From positions 17,643,363-17,707,362 of the forward strand of contig JALGPY010000010.1 in NCBI GenBank assembly GCA_023055425.1: DNA of 64,000 bases. The letters are read 5' to 3'. Made by a program: the position numbers and the translations under genes. Numbering within the stretch: the stretch's first letter is position 1; each line of letters opens with the position of its first letter. The notes under the pieces are model-generated. The model searched no databases, was not told the origin of the DNA, and saw only the letters and a program-made list of their open reading frames with translations. This document shows positions 32,831 through 45,054 of the stretch, piece after piece. This stretch comes from Linanthus parryae. Taxonomy: Eukaryota; Streptophyta; Magnoliopsida; Ericales; Polemoniaceae.

Positions 32831-33610
32831 CTCAAGTAATACAAGAATCTCATAGATCCAGTAGGATACGTCAAGGGCTAGAGAGATATGAATTTCTCAT
32901 GTCAGAACCGGTGATGCATTTATTATGTATCAAGACAAGCCTACAACCTATGAGGAGGCCATAAATGGGCGGGACTCTTTGAATTGTCTTGGAGCCATGA
33001 GATTTGAAATGGAATCCATGTATACCAGCCAAGTATGGACTTTGGTGGAACCACCCGAAGGGGTAAAACCTACAGGGTGCAAGTGGATCTTCAAAAGGAA
33101 ACCTGACATGGATGGTAATGTGATTTCTTTTAAGGTACGATTGGTGGCTAAAGGTTTCAGGAATGTTCATGGTATAGACTATGACGAATTTTTTTCCCCA
33201 GTTGCGATTCTTAAATCCATTCGCATCTTTCTTGCAATTGTTGCTTACCACTATTATGAAATTTAGCATATAGATGTCAAAACAACGTTTATTTATGGAA
33301 ACCTCCTTGAGGATGTGTACATGACATAGCCAGAGGGTTTTTCCAATCCAGAGCATTTCCAAAAGGTGTGTAAGTTGCAACGGTTCATTTATGGATTAAT
33401 GTAAGCTTCTCGGAGTTGGAATCTTCGATTTGATGATGTAATCAAAAAGTTTGGTTTCATCAGGAACGAAGGATGAACCTTGTGTATACTAGAAGGCTAG
33501 TTAGAGCACAATTGTATTTATGATCTTGTATGTGGATGATATACTACTCATTGGCAATGATTTCCCCACTCTGCAATCTGTTAAAGATAGGCTAGGGAAT
33601 TGATTTCCTA
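32831..33610 (+). pseudogene. Copia reverse transcriptase (element D)
   Basis: Starts with the RT entry: WTLVEPPEGVKPTGCKWIFK (33037-33096), VRLVAKGFRNVHGIDYDEFF (33136-33195), a stop at 33262-33265, IDVKTTFIYGNLLEDVYMT (about 33271-33325), a stop, then KVCKLQRFIYGL. The catalytic box region near 33530-33560 reads VCG*YTTH in one frame and MYVDDILLIGND in another; the core YVDD survives only after a frameshift. Many further stops. Inactive. Confidence 0.82.
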
Positions 33611-34090
33611 TGAAAAACTTATGCGAAGCAACCTATACACTTTGTATAAAGATCTATAGAGATAGATCAAGAAAGTCTGTCGGCTTAGGACAAAGTACAT
33701 ATATTAACAAGGTGTTGAAACAGCTCAACATGCAAGAATCCAAGAAAGGATTCTTACCTATGTCACATGGAGTTAGTCTTTCGAAGGCTAATTGTCCTTC
33801 CAATAAGATTGAGAAGGACCGCATGATGGATGTTCCTTACGCGTCTGCAATTGGATACATCATGTACGCCATATTATGTACAAGTTCGGATGTGTCATGT
33901 GATTTAAGCATGACAGGTAGATTCCTGTCTAATCCCAGTGAAGGTCACTGGAACGCCGTCCAAAATATCCTTAAGTACTTGAGAAGGACAAAGGATAAAT
34001 TCTTGATATATGGAGGGGATGAACACCTTACTGTAAGAGGTTACACTGATGGGAGATTCCAAACCATAAATGATTATTTAAGATCGCAAT
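33610..34090 (+). pseudogene. Copia RT thumb and RNase H start (element D)
   Basis: Open from about 33610: KSVGLGQSTYINKVLKQLNM, the KDRMMDVPYASAIGYIMYAI block (33817-33876), SNPSEGHWNAVQNILKYLRR (33931-33990) and the RNase H start RGYTDGRFQT (34039-34068), which has the first catalytic Asp. It stops inside RNase H at the insertion site of J (gcaat, 34086-34090); the rest is at 61315. Confidence 0.85.
34086..34090. repeat. Target site duplication of element J (left)
   Basis: gcaat here and gcagt at 61315-61319, one mismatch. With one copy removed the RNase H frame reads RSQSGFVF, as expected for this family, so I accept it as the true TSD. Confidence 0.75.
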
Positions 34091-35394
34091 TGACACGCTG
34101 TAGCAAGTGTACGGTAGTCGTGTGCAGTAATGAAGATAAGCAGGGTTGTTGTGTCCCAAGAGACTTTTGGTAAACTAGTTAATATTGTATAACCTTATGT
34201 GGGCTGGCCAGTTGATTTGTTTTATTAATTCGACGTAATTAAAATTCAGCTAATTCAAATAACCGAGTGAATAATTGCACAGTTAAAGTTGTGAGATTAC
34301 TATATGGAGACAAATTTCAGGACATCTCTCAGGATCATTAGGGCGTTTATACCATTAATGGTTTACGCTCATAATACATGGTTTATTTTTCTTAGTCAAA
34401 CGAGCATCACTACTTTATTGATTCCTCTAAAAAAGTTTATACTTAGATGCACATAACTGATTCCTCTAGCCTATAAAAGTCTAAGAATATATTAAGCTCT
34501 TTGTGATCTACTCTAGTTCTTACGTAACTAAACTGATTTCTCTAGTTTAGATACGACTAGTGCAAGATTCAATTTCAGGTAGTAAATACCGATTCCTTTA
34601 ACATTAACCACCTATGATCATTCATGCTGCGACGTCAAACAATAATAATGATAAATTGCGCGCATGAATGAAGCATAACTAAGAAGGACCCATCAAATAA
34701 AGCTAGAAACGTGAGTTATAATCCATAAACCACCAAAACGGTGTTAAACCCTAGCTACCTGCGAGATATCCTGAATAAAGAGTTTACCTACTCTTACTCA
34801 TGATAAAAATAACAAGTTTCAAGTTGGTCATAATCAAAAACCAAAGAAAAGTATAGAAACTAATCCAAACAATGAGATTCGATTTCCAAAAACGCTCTCC
34901 AAATCTCCCAAGCAAGTCTCCTACATTTTATAACTCCAAAAAACGGTGTTCTAGGTCACATAATACTCAGAACATTGTTTCCAAACTTGTTTCTAATTAT
35001 TAAAATAATAACCCCAAAAATTTGTTACGTTTCCAGTTCTGTTCATGCGAACAATTGAGTTTTCGTGCGAACATCTTTGTGCAAACACTTGTACTTGGCT
35101 TCCTTCGAGCTTTAGCTTTGAAAGTCTTCTAAGTTTTTCTATTCGTACGAACACATTTTGTGTTCGCATTAACACTTTGTCTAGAAATTCACAACATGAA
35201 AACATATCGGAAGATCAAATGAGACAAGTATTGCATAAACTACATGAAAAAGCGCCCGTATTCGATAATGACGTTGAAATGCTCATACATGCTCAAAAAT
35301 ATCAAAACCCGGCCTAAAATACATATAAATGTATGAATGAATGCAAAATAATAAAAAATCACATACAAATATAACTCCAATTATGGAGTTATCA
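34091..35394 (-). repeat. 3' LTR of element J, 1304 bp
   Basis: On the minus strand it reads TGATAACTCC...GTGTCA. Its partner is at 60006-61314. Palindrome-like TTCGTACGAAC / TTCGTGCGAAC motifs cluster at 35043-35175 and recur in the partner. Confidence 0.88.
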
Positions 35395-35396
35395 AA

Positions 35397-35410
35397 TATC
35401 CCCACACTTA
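35397..35410 (-). other. Polypurine tract of element J
   Basis: The minus strand reads TAAGTGTGGGGATA, just before the 3' LTR start at 35394, the usual Athila-type PPT form (AAGTGTGGGGA). It fixes the element orientation. Confidence 0.85.
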
Positions 35411-37559
35411 CCATTTGTGCGTCCCAAGCAATATATCAAAACCTGACACATTCTCAACCTCTCTTCCCAATAAACCATGGTACGAGCCAATACACTTTGC
35501 ATACTATTCGAAAAAACCGTTTCATACAAACCATAACTAGTCGACTTGACACAAAAAAAAGACTCAATCAAAGATTCAACGATGCAATGCAATATTAAAA
35601 CTCGATCTTAATTAAACACATATATACTTAAAAACAAACTTTTCATCTTTTTGGGTGAAATCGGGCAATCACAATTCTTTGAAACAGGCGTGTCATCAAG
35701 TTGTCAATCCTCTCAAATCACAAAACACGCCACGTAAGGATGTGAAAACTGAGTGAGACTTACGTTTCTAAACTTGAAATCCCCCTAAAGACCATAGAGA
35801 ATTTAACGTCGCTCTATAAAAGTGAATAACCTCTTGCGTGTGCCGAAAAATGTTTCAGACATCTTAGCCTAGCCTAGTGCACCATCCGAGCTTTTAATCT
35901 CAGCGGGCTTATTCGGTTAAAGGCTTCGGGACGGTAGGATAGGGTTTTTACAAGCGCGGTCCTACTTGTCCTGAAAAATCTCACAAATAACCCCATTCTC
36001 ACGCTCCCTCACCAAGATGAATGAATACCAAGACAAAATCACACAGCTCCGGCTCTCGATTCCCTTGCCAAAGGTGTAACGTCGTTCTCGCGGGCACAAT
36101 CATGAACTAGCATAAGTGATCAAAGCTACCACTCGAATTTTTATTTGATGAAACCACTAAACAAAAGGAACCAAACTAAAAATAACAAGCACATTTTTTT
36201 TCTCTCTTTCTCTCTATTTTTAGAATTTATAAATAACATAAATACAATGAAGTATAGCATATCACTAAAACTGTAAATCCGAGTAGTCTACAATCTCATA
36301 CAAGATGGTGGGATGGAAACTGTATTAGATGATGATCTTAGTGAAGCAACCACCATCCCTAAACTCAATGAAGCCCAGTCTCTTTCAGAATAGTTGAATA
36401 TGTAATGTTACCACGTGCCACTACCCATCCTATCATCCCCAAAACGGAAATATGAAAGTAAATTCGTGGCACGCCCTCCAATGAAAATCAATCAACCTAC
36501 CCCAGTAGTGCGGATAGAATGTCATGCACATGGGTTCGTCTCCTTGTGATCGTGATGTATGGACTCGACTTACCCCCACATTGAAGTGTGCTAGCTAGAT
36601 CACACTCCCCCTCACATCCCCGCATATGATGACATAATATGAAATCCACAAGATATGTAATGAAGTACACTCCCTCATCGAACCTCCCTCACTCACTCCC
36701 GCTGTGACGAATCATTGGAAATGGCCAAACTAATCAAGTGATGGAGGTAACAATGAATGGCTCCTACGCGTAAAGGGCTATGAACAAAGGGGTAAACGGA
36801 TCAATAGCTAACTAAATGAACCAAGGCTGTGAGACGGGACATGAGGTCCCCATAAAACTCCCTCGCAAGACTATTCCATTGCCACAACGAGGAGGGGTTT
36901 TCGACAACTTAAGATGGTGTTCATGCACTATCGGTTAACTAATTGAATGTCTCAAAAACAGCACACACTTTCATATTCAAATTTTTAAGTTAAGTTCAAA
37001 ATGGCTTCGTCACCCGAGTTACGAACTCTCTCTATGCATTCTAATGAATTATCAACTTTGGGTTAGCTTTCTCTATTCCAACACACCTACGCGCAATTCT
37101 ACATAATCACTCACGCACATTCATTAATGAGCTCTCTCCACGTTTGAATTCTTTTCCTTTTTCCTTTCTCAAAATTTTTAATTTTTTTTTTTAATTTTTT
37201 TGTTGTATTTTATAACCTAACTCTACATGCAAGGCTAGACGCGAAAGTAGACTCGAAATTGACTCAGTTTAGGTAGGTGGACTCAATTAAGTAAATGTCC
37301 AATAATAAATGCTAAAATCAATCTAACTCATTTTTATAACCTAACTCTACGAACAATGTATGTAAATACGACACGGACCACAAATATTGACTCCCAATAC
37401 GACACAAACGTCCTAAATGTAACAGGGTAATGCAAAAACGGACCTGGCAAGTCAAGGCTAAGAATTCGCCAACACCAGAACGCTTCGTTTTCCTCAACGA
37501 AAATAGTGATAAAGTAACGGACTAAGCAAACCAATGAGGGGTGAGGTGAATCTCCTCAG
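35411..37559 (-). other. Non-coding region between env-like ORF and PPT of element J
   Basis: About 2.1 kb with no supported gene; all frames are closed within about 60 codons. It contains T- and CT-rich tracts (36185-36225, 37180-37205). A long untranslated 3' region is common in Athila-type elements. Confidence 0.5.
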
Positions 37560-38856
37560 ACTCAGTCTCGAGCTCCTGATCCTTTCCTACTAGATAAGGC
37601 ACATCGTAGTCTCTCGACTTATATTACCACTACCACTCTACGGTGTAGGATCTAACGTGACGTTGGCCGCCTTGGCAATCTGAATATGCTACTTCCCGAG
37701 AATCTTAAGTGATGCCCCCACCCCCTACGGCTAATACAGTCATGGGAATGCGATTTGGCACTCTCTATAATCAGTTGAGTCATGTGCTGCCCAAGAGTGT
37801 CGGTGCTAGATGATGCACTAGACCCTTACCCATTCGCCTCGTTGGTCTCCGTCCTAGCTCCTTACTTAAGGGGGGGGGGGGTCCACAAACTTATTCCACT
37901 ATCAGTCCGGGGCTCTCTGAAGATCCTTGTCGCCCTCTCTCAAAATAACTCACGCCTCGAGTGGCCTTTTAGGCAATTGTGACAAGGGGCCATCCTGTTA
38001 TCATCGGATTTCCACGTCATGATGGTGTCCATGATCATCCAAGGAATATATATACTCTTCTCAAGCCACATACACATATCCATGCAACAATGCCTGAATG
38101 TGTCTCCGGGTTCGGGGTGATCCCTAGTACACAGTTCTCTAAAAGCTCGCCGACCCATCTAGCACATGGGAGCAACGGATTCTTATGGACTTCCCAACGA
38201 TATAACGTCTCTTAGCTCTCCCATGGGTCCATGACTTTCTCAAAGAAAAATGCGTAAACCATAGGAACGACATCCTTCCTCCTAATAATATTATGATACG
38301 CACACCGCTCATCCAACTCACTAAACTTGAGGGCTCTACCTATCATCTACCATCCTCTACAGTAGACGAGGTAGTGATCTCTACTCTCGCCTTGCGCTCC
38401 ATGGCGTAAGTTGAGATAAATCTCCCTTTTTATCTTATAAATTGAGTTTTTGCACAACTTAAACCAGTTGGTGAACTCCTCGACTTGGTGCATTCAGTAG
38501 CTCAACGGGAATTTTGTAGTCTCTAGGGAAGGCTTTCTTGAGTGCCCATTTAACTTAAGATACTGGTCCTAGAAAGAACCCTTGTGGGCCATATAGTTCA
38601 CAAATCGGAAACTACATTAATTATCAGATCCTACCTTAGACTCTGTTATCTTTTCCTTTTTCTCCAAACGCCCATCTCTCAAATTGGGTTTTGGAGGTAA
38701 GGGTAGGTTAAGGGATGTGTGAACCGGAGAGTCCGACACCTCGTGACCCTCTTCCCGTTCTTCCTCCGGTTCATACATATGGATATCCTCATCCCCAATT
38801 CCCATAACTGGGTGATACACCGCATCGTCACTCGAAGCCGCTTTTCTCTTAGGCAT
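37560..38856 (-). pseudogene. Probable Athila-type ORF after pol (env-like), broken
   Basis: Antisense to the window, sense for J. Starts at ATG 38856 (MPKRKAASSDDAVYHPVMG), with a basic start then an acidic stretch (MYEPEEEREEGHEVSDSP). A stop at 38617 is followed by FVNYMAHKGSF and, further on, VEEFTNWFKLCKNSIYKIKR and RALKFSELDERCAYHNIIRR (about 38276-38340), then CMDMCMWLEKSIYIPWMIM (about 38030-38090). Many stops. Position between pol and PPT matches the env-like gene of Athila elements, but I see no signal peptide or membrane anchor and cannot assign a function. A poly-C/G run at 37869-37880 lies within it. Confidence 0.5.
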
Positions 38857-40254
38857 TATGATTTAACAATTAAATACCAAGAGAAAACAAACAAACATGC
38901 ATAATGACGAATTGTGTAAAATAATATTAAGCATGTAAGCACATAAACATTGTGACAATTTCACGCTGAAGACACAACGCAATAGCCTCAAGTTCACAAT
39001 TATATCAAAAAAAATCGAGCTTTGACTCAATCTGGCATGATTCCTATCTTAGTCGTAATTAGACTCTGAAATTGAAACGCACGAATGAGACGGACTTGCA
39101 GCTCTCGGAGTTCCGTTTTTACAGGTGTCGTTCCGTGAAAATTTGACAAGAAGGGGTCGAAACATCGACCATCAATATTTTCCAGAAATTTGTGTGCTAT
39201 AGCTCACCGCACTCCTCGCAGTCTCCCCGGAGTGTGAATCACAACCAAAAAGCCCCAATTTACGAAAAACTTCTCAAGAACCCAGCTCTTCACCCCTTAC
39301 ATTCTTCTTTTCTTTCACTATGACTCAAAACTTCATGCCAAATGGAGGGCTTGGAATTTCGCCCAAAACCCCACTCTCAGCCGCGAATTTGGATCAATTT
39401 CACCTCGGGGATGGTTTTGTTTTGGAGAGCTTCGGGTGAGAGGTGAGAGTACAAGTAGTCTCTTCGTGGTTTATGAGGGAGAAGACGACATGCCTTGTAT
39501 TGTCTTCAAAAGTATCAAGGAGAAAATTCTTTTGTACCCTCGCCAAAAAGCCGCCAGTTGCCTTCTATTCGTGCGAACGAACGTGTGTTCATCCCAACAC
39601 ATTCGTGCGAACTAATTTATTTTTCGTGCGAGCACTTTCGTAGGAGCGATCAGGGCCCTTTTATTTTCGTATACGAACGCTCCAAGCGTATTTAACTTGT
39701 TCGTTAAAACAAAAGGTGGTGTTTGCACAAATACTTGTGTCCCCAAGCTCAATTTTTTTCTTGTTTTTTGCATCCACTGTTTTGAGCCATCTTAGCGTCA
39801 AAGTGCTTTCTTTTGCTCTCAATACACATTTTCATGGGAAAATCTCCAAGACGTGGGAGCTTCTCATTTTGGATGGTCACGTGCTTCGTGCATCCAAATT
39901 TGCTAAGAATCCACCATGTAAACATGCTTTGTGCGCATTTAGACTCTGAGCACGCAAATCAATAATCACCGGAAAGCTTTTGATCTGCTCGTATTTCTCG
40001 AATGCCTTTTAACTCCTTAAGATTGAGTGAATTTTCCTCATTTATCCTTTTTCCTTTTGTTCAAGTGCTTCTCGGATTTCGTGCATTGTCTGGCGCGCGC
40101 ATCAAATTAAGTGTTTCCGAATCACCCTCCTGGGTTTCTGCACAAGCTCATTTCAAATGTGAGATTCCCTCACTCTCACCTCTCAAATAACAACTAGTAT
40201 TAAAAATGCAACACAACAGTATTGAAAAATGCACTCCCTGATCGCCTTGTAATT
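38857..40254 (-). other. Spacer between pol and env-like ORF of element J
   Basis: No gene is supported. It contains TTCGTGCGAAC palindromes at 39569-39631, like those in the J LTRs, CT-rich parts and unrelated AT-rich sequence. It continues rightwards into the pol C-terminus. Confidence 0.5.
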
Positions 40255-40379
40255 TAAGGTCGACGACCCGACCCAGTTACCTCAGAGATGAGCGCAAATA
40301 TCAGGAATGGCACTGAGGCGCTCAATTACACCAGTGAAAGGCATGTCCACGTATGGCTTGTCTCTCTATATGTTCACTT
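40255..40379 (-). pseudogene. C-terminal end of Athila-type pol (element J)
   Basis: The minus strand reads KVNI*RDKPYVDMPFTGVIE, resembling the VNGHRLKPY block at the end of Athila-type pol. It lies on the far side of the inserted patchwork from the integrase body, which breaks off at AKIHKERT (55505). The stretch between the two blocks was lost or altered at the insertion. Confidence 0.55.
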
Positions 40380-41127
40380 AGATTACTTAATTAGTAGATT
40401 AATTTAGAGTACAGTAACAAGGAGGAAACATTTTGATTTAAGAGAGTCGTCGCCTCCAACAAGCAACTGAAATTAAAATAACAACTAAACTAATATTTTT
40501 GTATTTCTATTTTAATAAACACATATGGAGAAACTAGGAGATCTCCAGATCACCTATGGCTGTAGACGATTTCCGGACGTCAGAGTTTACCACAACTCTT
40601 GTCGGTACACTGGCGTCTACCGATCCGTTCTAGTAGGCTAACGACCTACACGAAAACGGGTCTTGTCGGTCTATCGTTGCACGAAACAGTCGAATCTCAC
40701 CTACCGAATCTACCCACTAAGGCCAATCCTACTCACGTTCCTTTTCAGTATCAGTGATTCGGGATTGTTGTTCATATATCATCACAACTAGGTCTAAGTC
40801 GCTTTCATGCACCCGCTAGATAATTAACAAGTCCGGTTAATTACTCCATTCTTGCCAAGGATTCAGCATAGCATATGAACAATAACTAGAACGATTATTA
40901 ACATTAAACGAGAAGTTGAATCATAAATAAACCCTAGCTTCACCTAAACTATTCGTGTCAATAAACTAGATTCATCAATAAGATCATGAAATTAACGTTC
41001 ATCCAATAAATTAAATCCAATAAGCATGTCACAACTTTAGTATCCGGAAAAAAATCAATCGTCTACATAAACCCTAGGCTCTCTAGAGAATCCTAAAAAA
41101 AGTCTAGCTTATCGTCTATATAAACCC
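40380..41127 (-). repeat. Athila-type LTR fragment L
   Basis: Matches the reverse complement of fragment K (54241-55503) along its length: the AATTTAGAGTAYAGTAACAAGGAGGAAA block (40403-40430), GAAACTAGGA, the CCTACC/CCCACTAAGG block and the TCGTCTACATAAACCCTAGG block (41060-41079). L and K are therefore in opposite orientation. The outer LTR end (TGACACG) is missing at 40380, and the inner part is cut at about 41127. Confidence 0.75.
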
Positions 41128-41129
41128 TT

Positions 41130-41311
41130 TGGAGATTCCATCTCCTTAAAGAGATCATCGATACACTTGATGTGAAGATATGCAATATTCCAACAGATAA
41201 TAGTCTTTCTGATCCACTTACAAAGCCGCTTGTGCAGCGAAAGCATGAAGGACACACTAGATCGATATGCATACGAGATGTACCATATTGGCTCTAGTGC
41301 AAGTGGGAGAC
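41130..41311 (+). pseudogene. Copia pol C-terminal tail next to LTR M
   Basis: The last part of a TNT1-like Copia pol: VKICNIPTDNSLSDPLTKPL (about 41175-41234), then KHEGHTRSICIRDVPYWL, the usual end. PPT AAGTGGGAGAC at 41301-41311. This tail belongs to a different copy from H, because H lies downstream of the same LTR. Confidence 0.8.
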
Positions 41312-42675
41312 TGTTGAAGTAGGTACCATAGAGGCAATCTTATTTTAGTATGAATAATGTTTTGGCTAGAACATTTATTTATTATTTATGGAGATATTAG
41401 TAATAATGAAGTTCGTAGATTACAATTGTTGTTTATCTTAAATATCCCTAGTTCAATATATTGATAATAGGACAATCAATATAGACTAGTATGTGGGTCG
41501 ATTGATGTGGAGATTTCAAGTCTAAAACATGGGTATGCATTAGGAGTAATGGCATACTGGATTGACCCACCACGAGAAGGCTACATATAAATATGTTAAT
41601 GTCACACGAGCTTCTCATAGTGGCAATGGTGTTGTAGTACTTAGACTTGAAGTCACTAGGTACTCTATTTGTGAAATATCATGTTCTGATCTCGTTAAAC
41701 GCTACACTGTAACTTGGTAGCAATAAAGGCGACAATGGGACATGAGAGAAAGCAAGTTGAGAGATGGTAGTGACGTAGAGATTATTTGTCCCTCCCACAT
41801 AATTGGAGCAACCATTACCAGTCGACGGGTAGAGCTTATGGAATGTCTTGCCAGACTCAGATGAATCAATATGTGATATTGATGTTACATGTTTAGATAA
41901 GTCTATTCCTATGATTGAGAAACTATTTATTGGATATACCACTGTGAAATTTGTAACTCGTTTCCAATCCGGATATAGATACAAAGGGACATACAAAACA
42001 CGGTAAAATTGGTCACATAGGTTTTTCATATCATTAACTATTTCTATTAGTTTGGTAGCATTGATGCGTTGCTAGATACCGCTCAATGTTTGAAATTGTT
42101 ACTGCCAACTTAATAGAAACCTGTAAGGTCACAAACCAAAAGGATTAAACTGGATATGGATAATAATTAGTTGGACTAAGTAACAATTAGAAGGATCGAG
42201 GATCAAAAACGCAACCACATGCAAAGTTAGTTGGACTAAATTGCAAAGTGGACTAATCCGTGTACGGACCGAATTAGTATTGGGGCAAGTTTGTAGTTAA
42301 CAAGGGTTATTAAATATAAAAGGGGATTCATAGCTCTGTTATTTTATAAGTTTTCATTGAGGGAAATAATCAGAGCAAGGAGAGAGAGCAAGAGAGGAAA
42401 GAAACCCCCTTACCAGTCGAATCTAAGAGAGGCTCGGCCTCCTCCTCATTTTGTGTGATCCACTTGATTTGATAAAAATCTTGGAGATTCCATCTTTTAC
42501 ACTACTAGCACAACTCGTAGAGAAGATTCCGGCTTGCAATCCAAATGTGTGGTTAGCGGTAGAGACATGGACATCATTCTATGTTGTGATCACAGAAACC
42601 TCCAAGGTAAACATTACTTCCTTTATAAGGAAATTTTTTGTATTTTCGCTGTGTAACCTGTATCAAAATCCTACA
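41312..42675 (+). repeat. LTR M, shared by two Copia copies, 1364 bp
   Basis: TGTTGAAG...CCTACA. A Copia pol tail and PPT precede it and a tRNA-Met PBS follows it (42677-42689). It is thus the 3' LTR of one copy and the 5' LTR of the next (H). It resembles the LTRs of H (48148-48971) and D (61756-62797). Confidence 0.88.
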
Positions 42676-42676
42676 G

Positions 42677-42689
42677 TGGTATCAGAGCC
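42677..42689 (+). other. Primer binding site of element H (initiator tRNA-Met type)
   Basis: TGGTATCAGAGCC, one base after the LTR end at 42675. The usual Copia primer site, here extended to 13 bases. Confidence 0.92.
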
Positions 42690-44225
42690 ACAGGTCATAG
42701 CGCATAATGTGATTTATTTGTTTACATGCTTTATCTGTTTACACAGCACTGTTGATTTTCGCGTAAAATTAATATTCGTATAATGATACGATTTTAATAT
42801 TATTCAATAGAAGCAAGGTAATTTTACATATAATGTGAAATTAATGAATTTCTCATACATGTGATGTATGAAATTGATTGGAGACGTACAACTAGGGGTA
42901 GGACACAATTCGAGATTGTCCCACAATTGGGGATATGCCCACAAGGAACGGAAATATTTTTAGTTTCAGCCCTATGGGGTGGGCCAAGGTAGCTTGTCCC
43001 CCACCCTTTTTGGCGTGCGGACCCAAGCCGACCGACCTACCGGTTCGACTGGGTTGGGCCGCTTCGGCAGGTCAGTTCGGTTCGGCCAGTGAGACTGGAG
43101 CGACCGTTTTCACCCTAGTGTCCAAATTTAACAAAAAATGGACCCAATTGTTTTATGTTTTTTATCGCATGGTGGTTCGATGTGCCTTAGTTGTGGATGT
43201 TCAAGTTTGTGGTTTGTTTTGGTTTTAGTTTTGATGTAATTAATGTAATTATTTTACGGCCTGCATGTTGTCTTCTCCCTCGCATGTGAGGTTCCTCTGT
43301 TTAGTTTTTAGATGCTAACTAGATTAGATAGATATAATATAGTCAAGTCATGGAGAAGACGATCAAAGACTAGAGAAACCAAAAGACGATGAAGACCCAC
43401 AGCTAGGACGCATCGACTAAAGACGTAGGCACAAGGAGATGAGCTTGCTACTTTAGGGCTTATTGATAATCTCATTGGATTTGGGATATCTTAGTTTTAG
43501 GGGGCACATCCATGCCACATTTTATTTATTATTTATTGTCTTATTTTAATTTTGATGTATGGATGATGCATGAAAAAATATAACAAGATAATAATTAAAC
43601 AGTTTGATCTTTTTGGTATTTCCCAATCTAAATAAATAGATCAGTTGATATGGTCAACAAATAATATTGACAAGAAAAACCCCTCAATCGAAAAGACTGA
43701 ATTTTTCCCTTCTTTTTCTTAACGCTAGTCATGATTAAGATGTATTGAGTTCGGGCTTGCCAAAGCAAGGCGAATTGATTCATCAAGATGTGGCGCGATG
43801 GCACAAGCTAGTAATTTGCGATTGTTTAAGTAAGAGCTTAAAGGCAACTAAGCTACTTCAATAGGATTGAAAGATTAGATGCAAGGAAATTAAGTTTATC
43901 TATGAGATAGATAAAGAATAAGGAGTTATTTGCCCAATTGAACCAAGAGTTGCAGATGATGCAATTGGAAGCTGTTCCCACCTTAATAACTAAGTTTTGG
44001 GTGACTTGCCAAAGTAAGCTCAAGAGGAAGTGAAATAGGAATCATGGCCCACTATAAAATATATAATATTTTTCGCATTAATGGTTAGGGCTATTAGTCC
44101 GAGAAAAATAGTGGGAGCTATATTTAATAATCTATCCATCGTTATGTATAGTTAATTGTTCACAATAATAAAATGCATATTTCTCATTTTGTACTATTCC
44201 AATCGCAAACAATCAACAACAAACA
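42690..44225 (+). other. Leader of element H
   Basis: Non-coding, 1.5 kb between PBS and gag. A GC-rich island at 42985-43115 (CGACCTACCGGTTCG-like, with repeated GGTTCG and GGCCG) contrasts with AT-rich surroundings. The last part (43690-44180) matches the leader of D at 10976-11440. Confidence 0.65.
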
Positions 44226-45020
44226 TTGAACCCATCGCTGCGTTGTGTCCTTGAGACAGACAAACTGTCTAGAGTCAAATTCCTATACTGGTACAGAAAC
44301 TTGAGAATTGTTCTCAAGCAAGAAAAGAAGTTGTACATTCTAGAGCAACCTGTTCCAGAAGCACCACCTGCTAATGCTACTGCAGCCGCAAGGAAGGCAC
44401 ATCAGAAGATCGTAGATGACTCTTCTTATGTGACTTGCACGATGCTTTGCACCATGGAACCCTGAGCTTCAGAAGACACATGAGTACATGGAGGCGTATG
44501 ATATGATCATATGTTTGAGACTGCTCTTTCTAGAGCAAGCAAGGCATAAGCGGTATGAAGTGTCAAAAGCACTGTTCAAGTGTAGTCTGCCAGAGGGGAA
44601 ACCAGTCAGACCTCATGTACTCTGTATGATCGGCTACATAGAGAGTCTTGAAAGGTTACGCTTCCTTTTCACCCAAGAGTTGACTACTGATCTCATCCTT
44701 CCATCGTTGCCGGAAAGTTATAGTCAGTTCGTCATTAACTATAATATGATTGAGATTAAGAAAACTTTGTCGGGCTTGTTTAATATGTTGAGGACCACTG
44801 AACAGAGTATTAATAAAGGTAAATGCTATAATGATGTTCAATAAAGGCAAGAGCGAGAAATTTGCTAAGGACCCTAAAAGGAAGACTAAGATAGCTGAAA
44901 AGCCCAAGGAAGTTGCCTTAAAACCTACAGGCGGGGTAGCTAAAGGCGCATGTCACTATTGAAGTCAGACTGGCCCCTGGAAGTGGAACTGCCCAAAATA
45001 TCTGGATGATTAAAGGCTTG
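44226..45020 (+). pseudogene. Copia gag (element H)
   Basis: UBN2-type gag. The expected start codon reads TTG at 44226, an ATG having probably been lost. Blocks: WYRNLRIVLKQEKKLYILEQ (44290-44349), PEAPPANATAAARKAHQKIV, a stop at 44463-44465, then HKRYEVSKALFKCSLPEGK (44545-44601), GYIESLERLRFLFTQEL and LPESYSQFVINYNMIEIKK (about 44707-44763), and a stop at 44842. The zinc knuckle (about 44950-45000) is decayed: second Cys replaced by stop and the His by Pro (CHY*SQTGPWKWNC). Confidence 0.87.
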
Positions 45021-45054
45021 GAATAATGATTCCACCACCACCAGGTATTTTTTT

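Noticed and set aside
34091..35394. J LTR first read as plus-strand because it begins TGACACG
   Set aside because: The PPT at 35397-35410 and the minus-strand pol and gag show that the sense strand is minus; both ends are compatible with TG...CA.
42935..43228. 97-codon plus-strand ORF in the GC-rich island
   Set aside because: No family motif, located in the untranslated leader of H.
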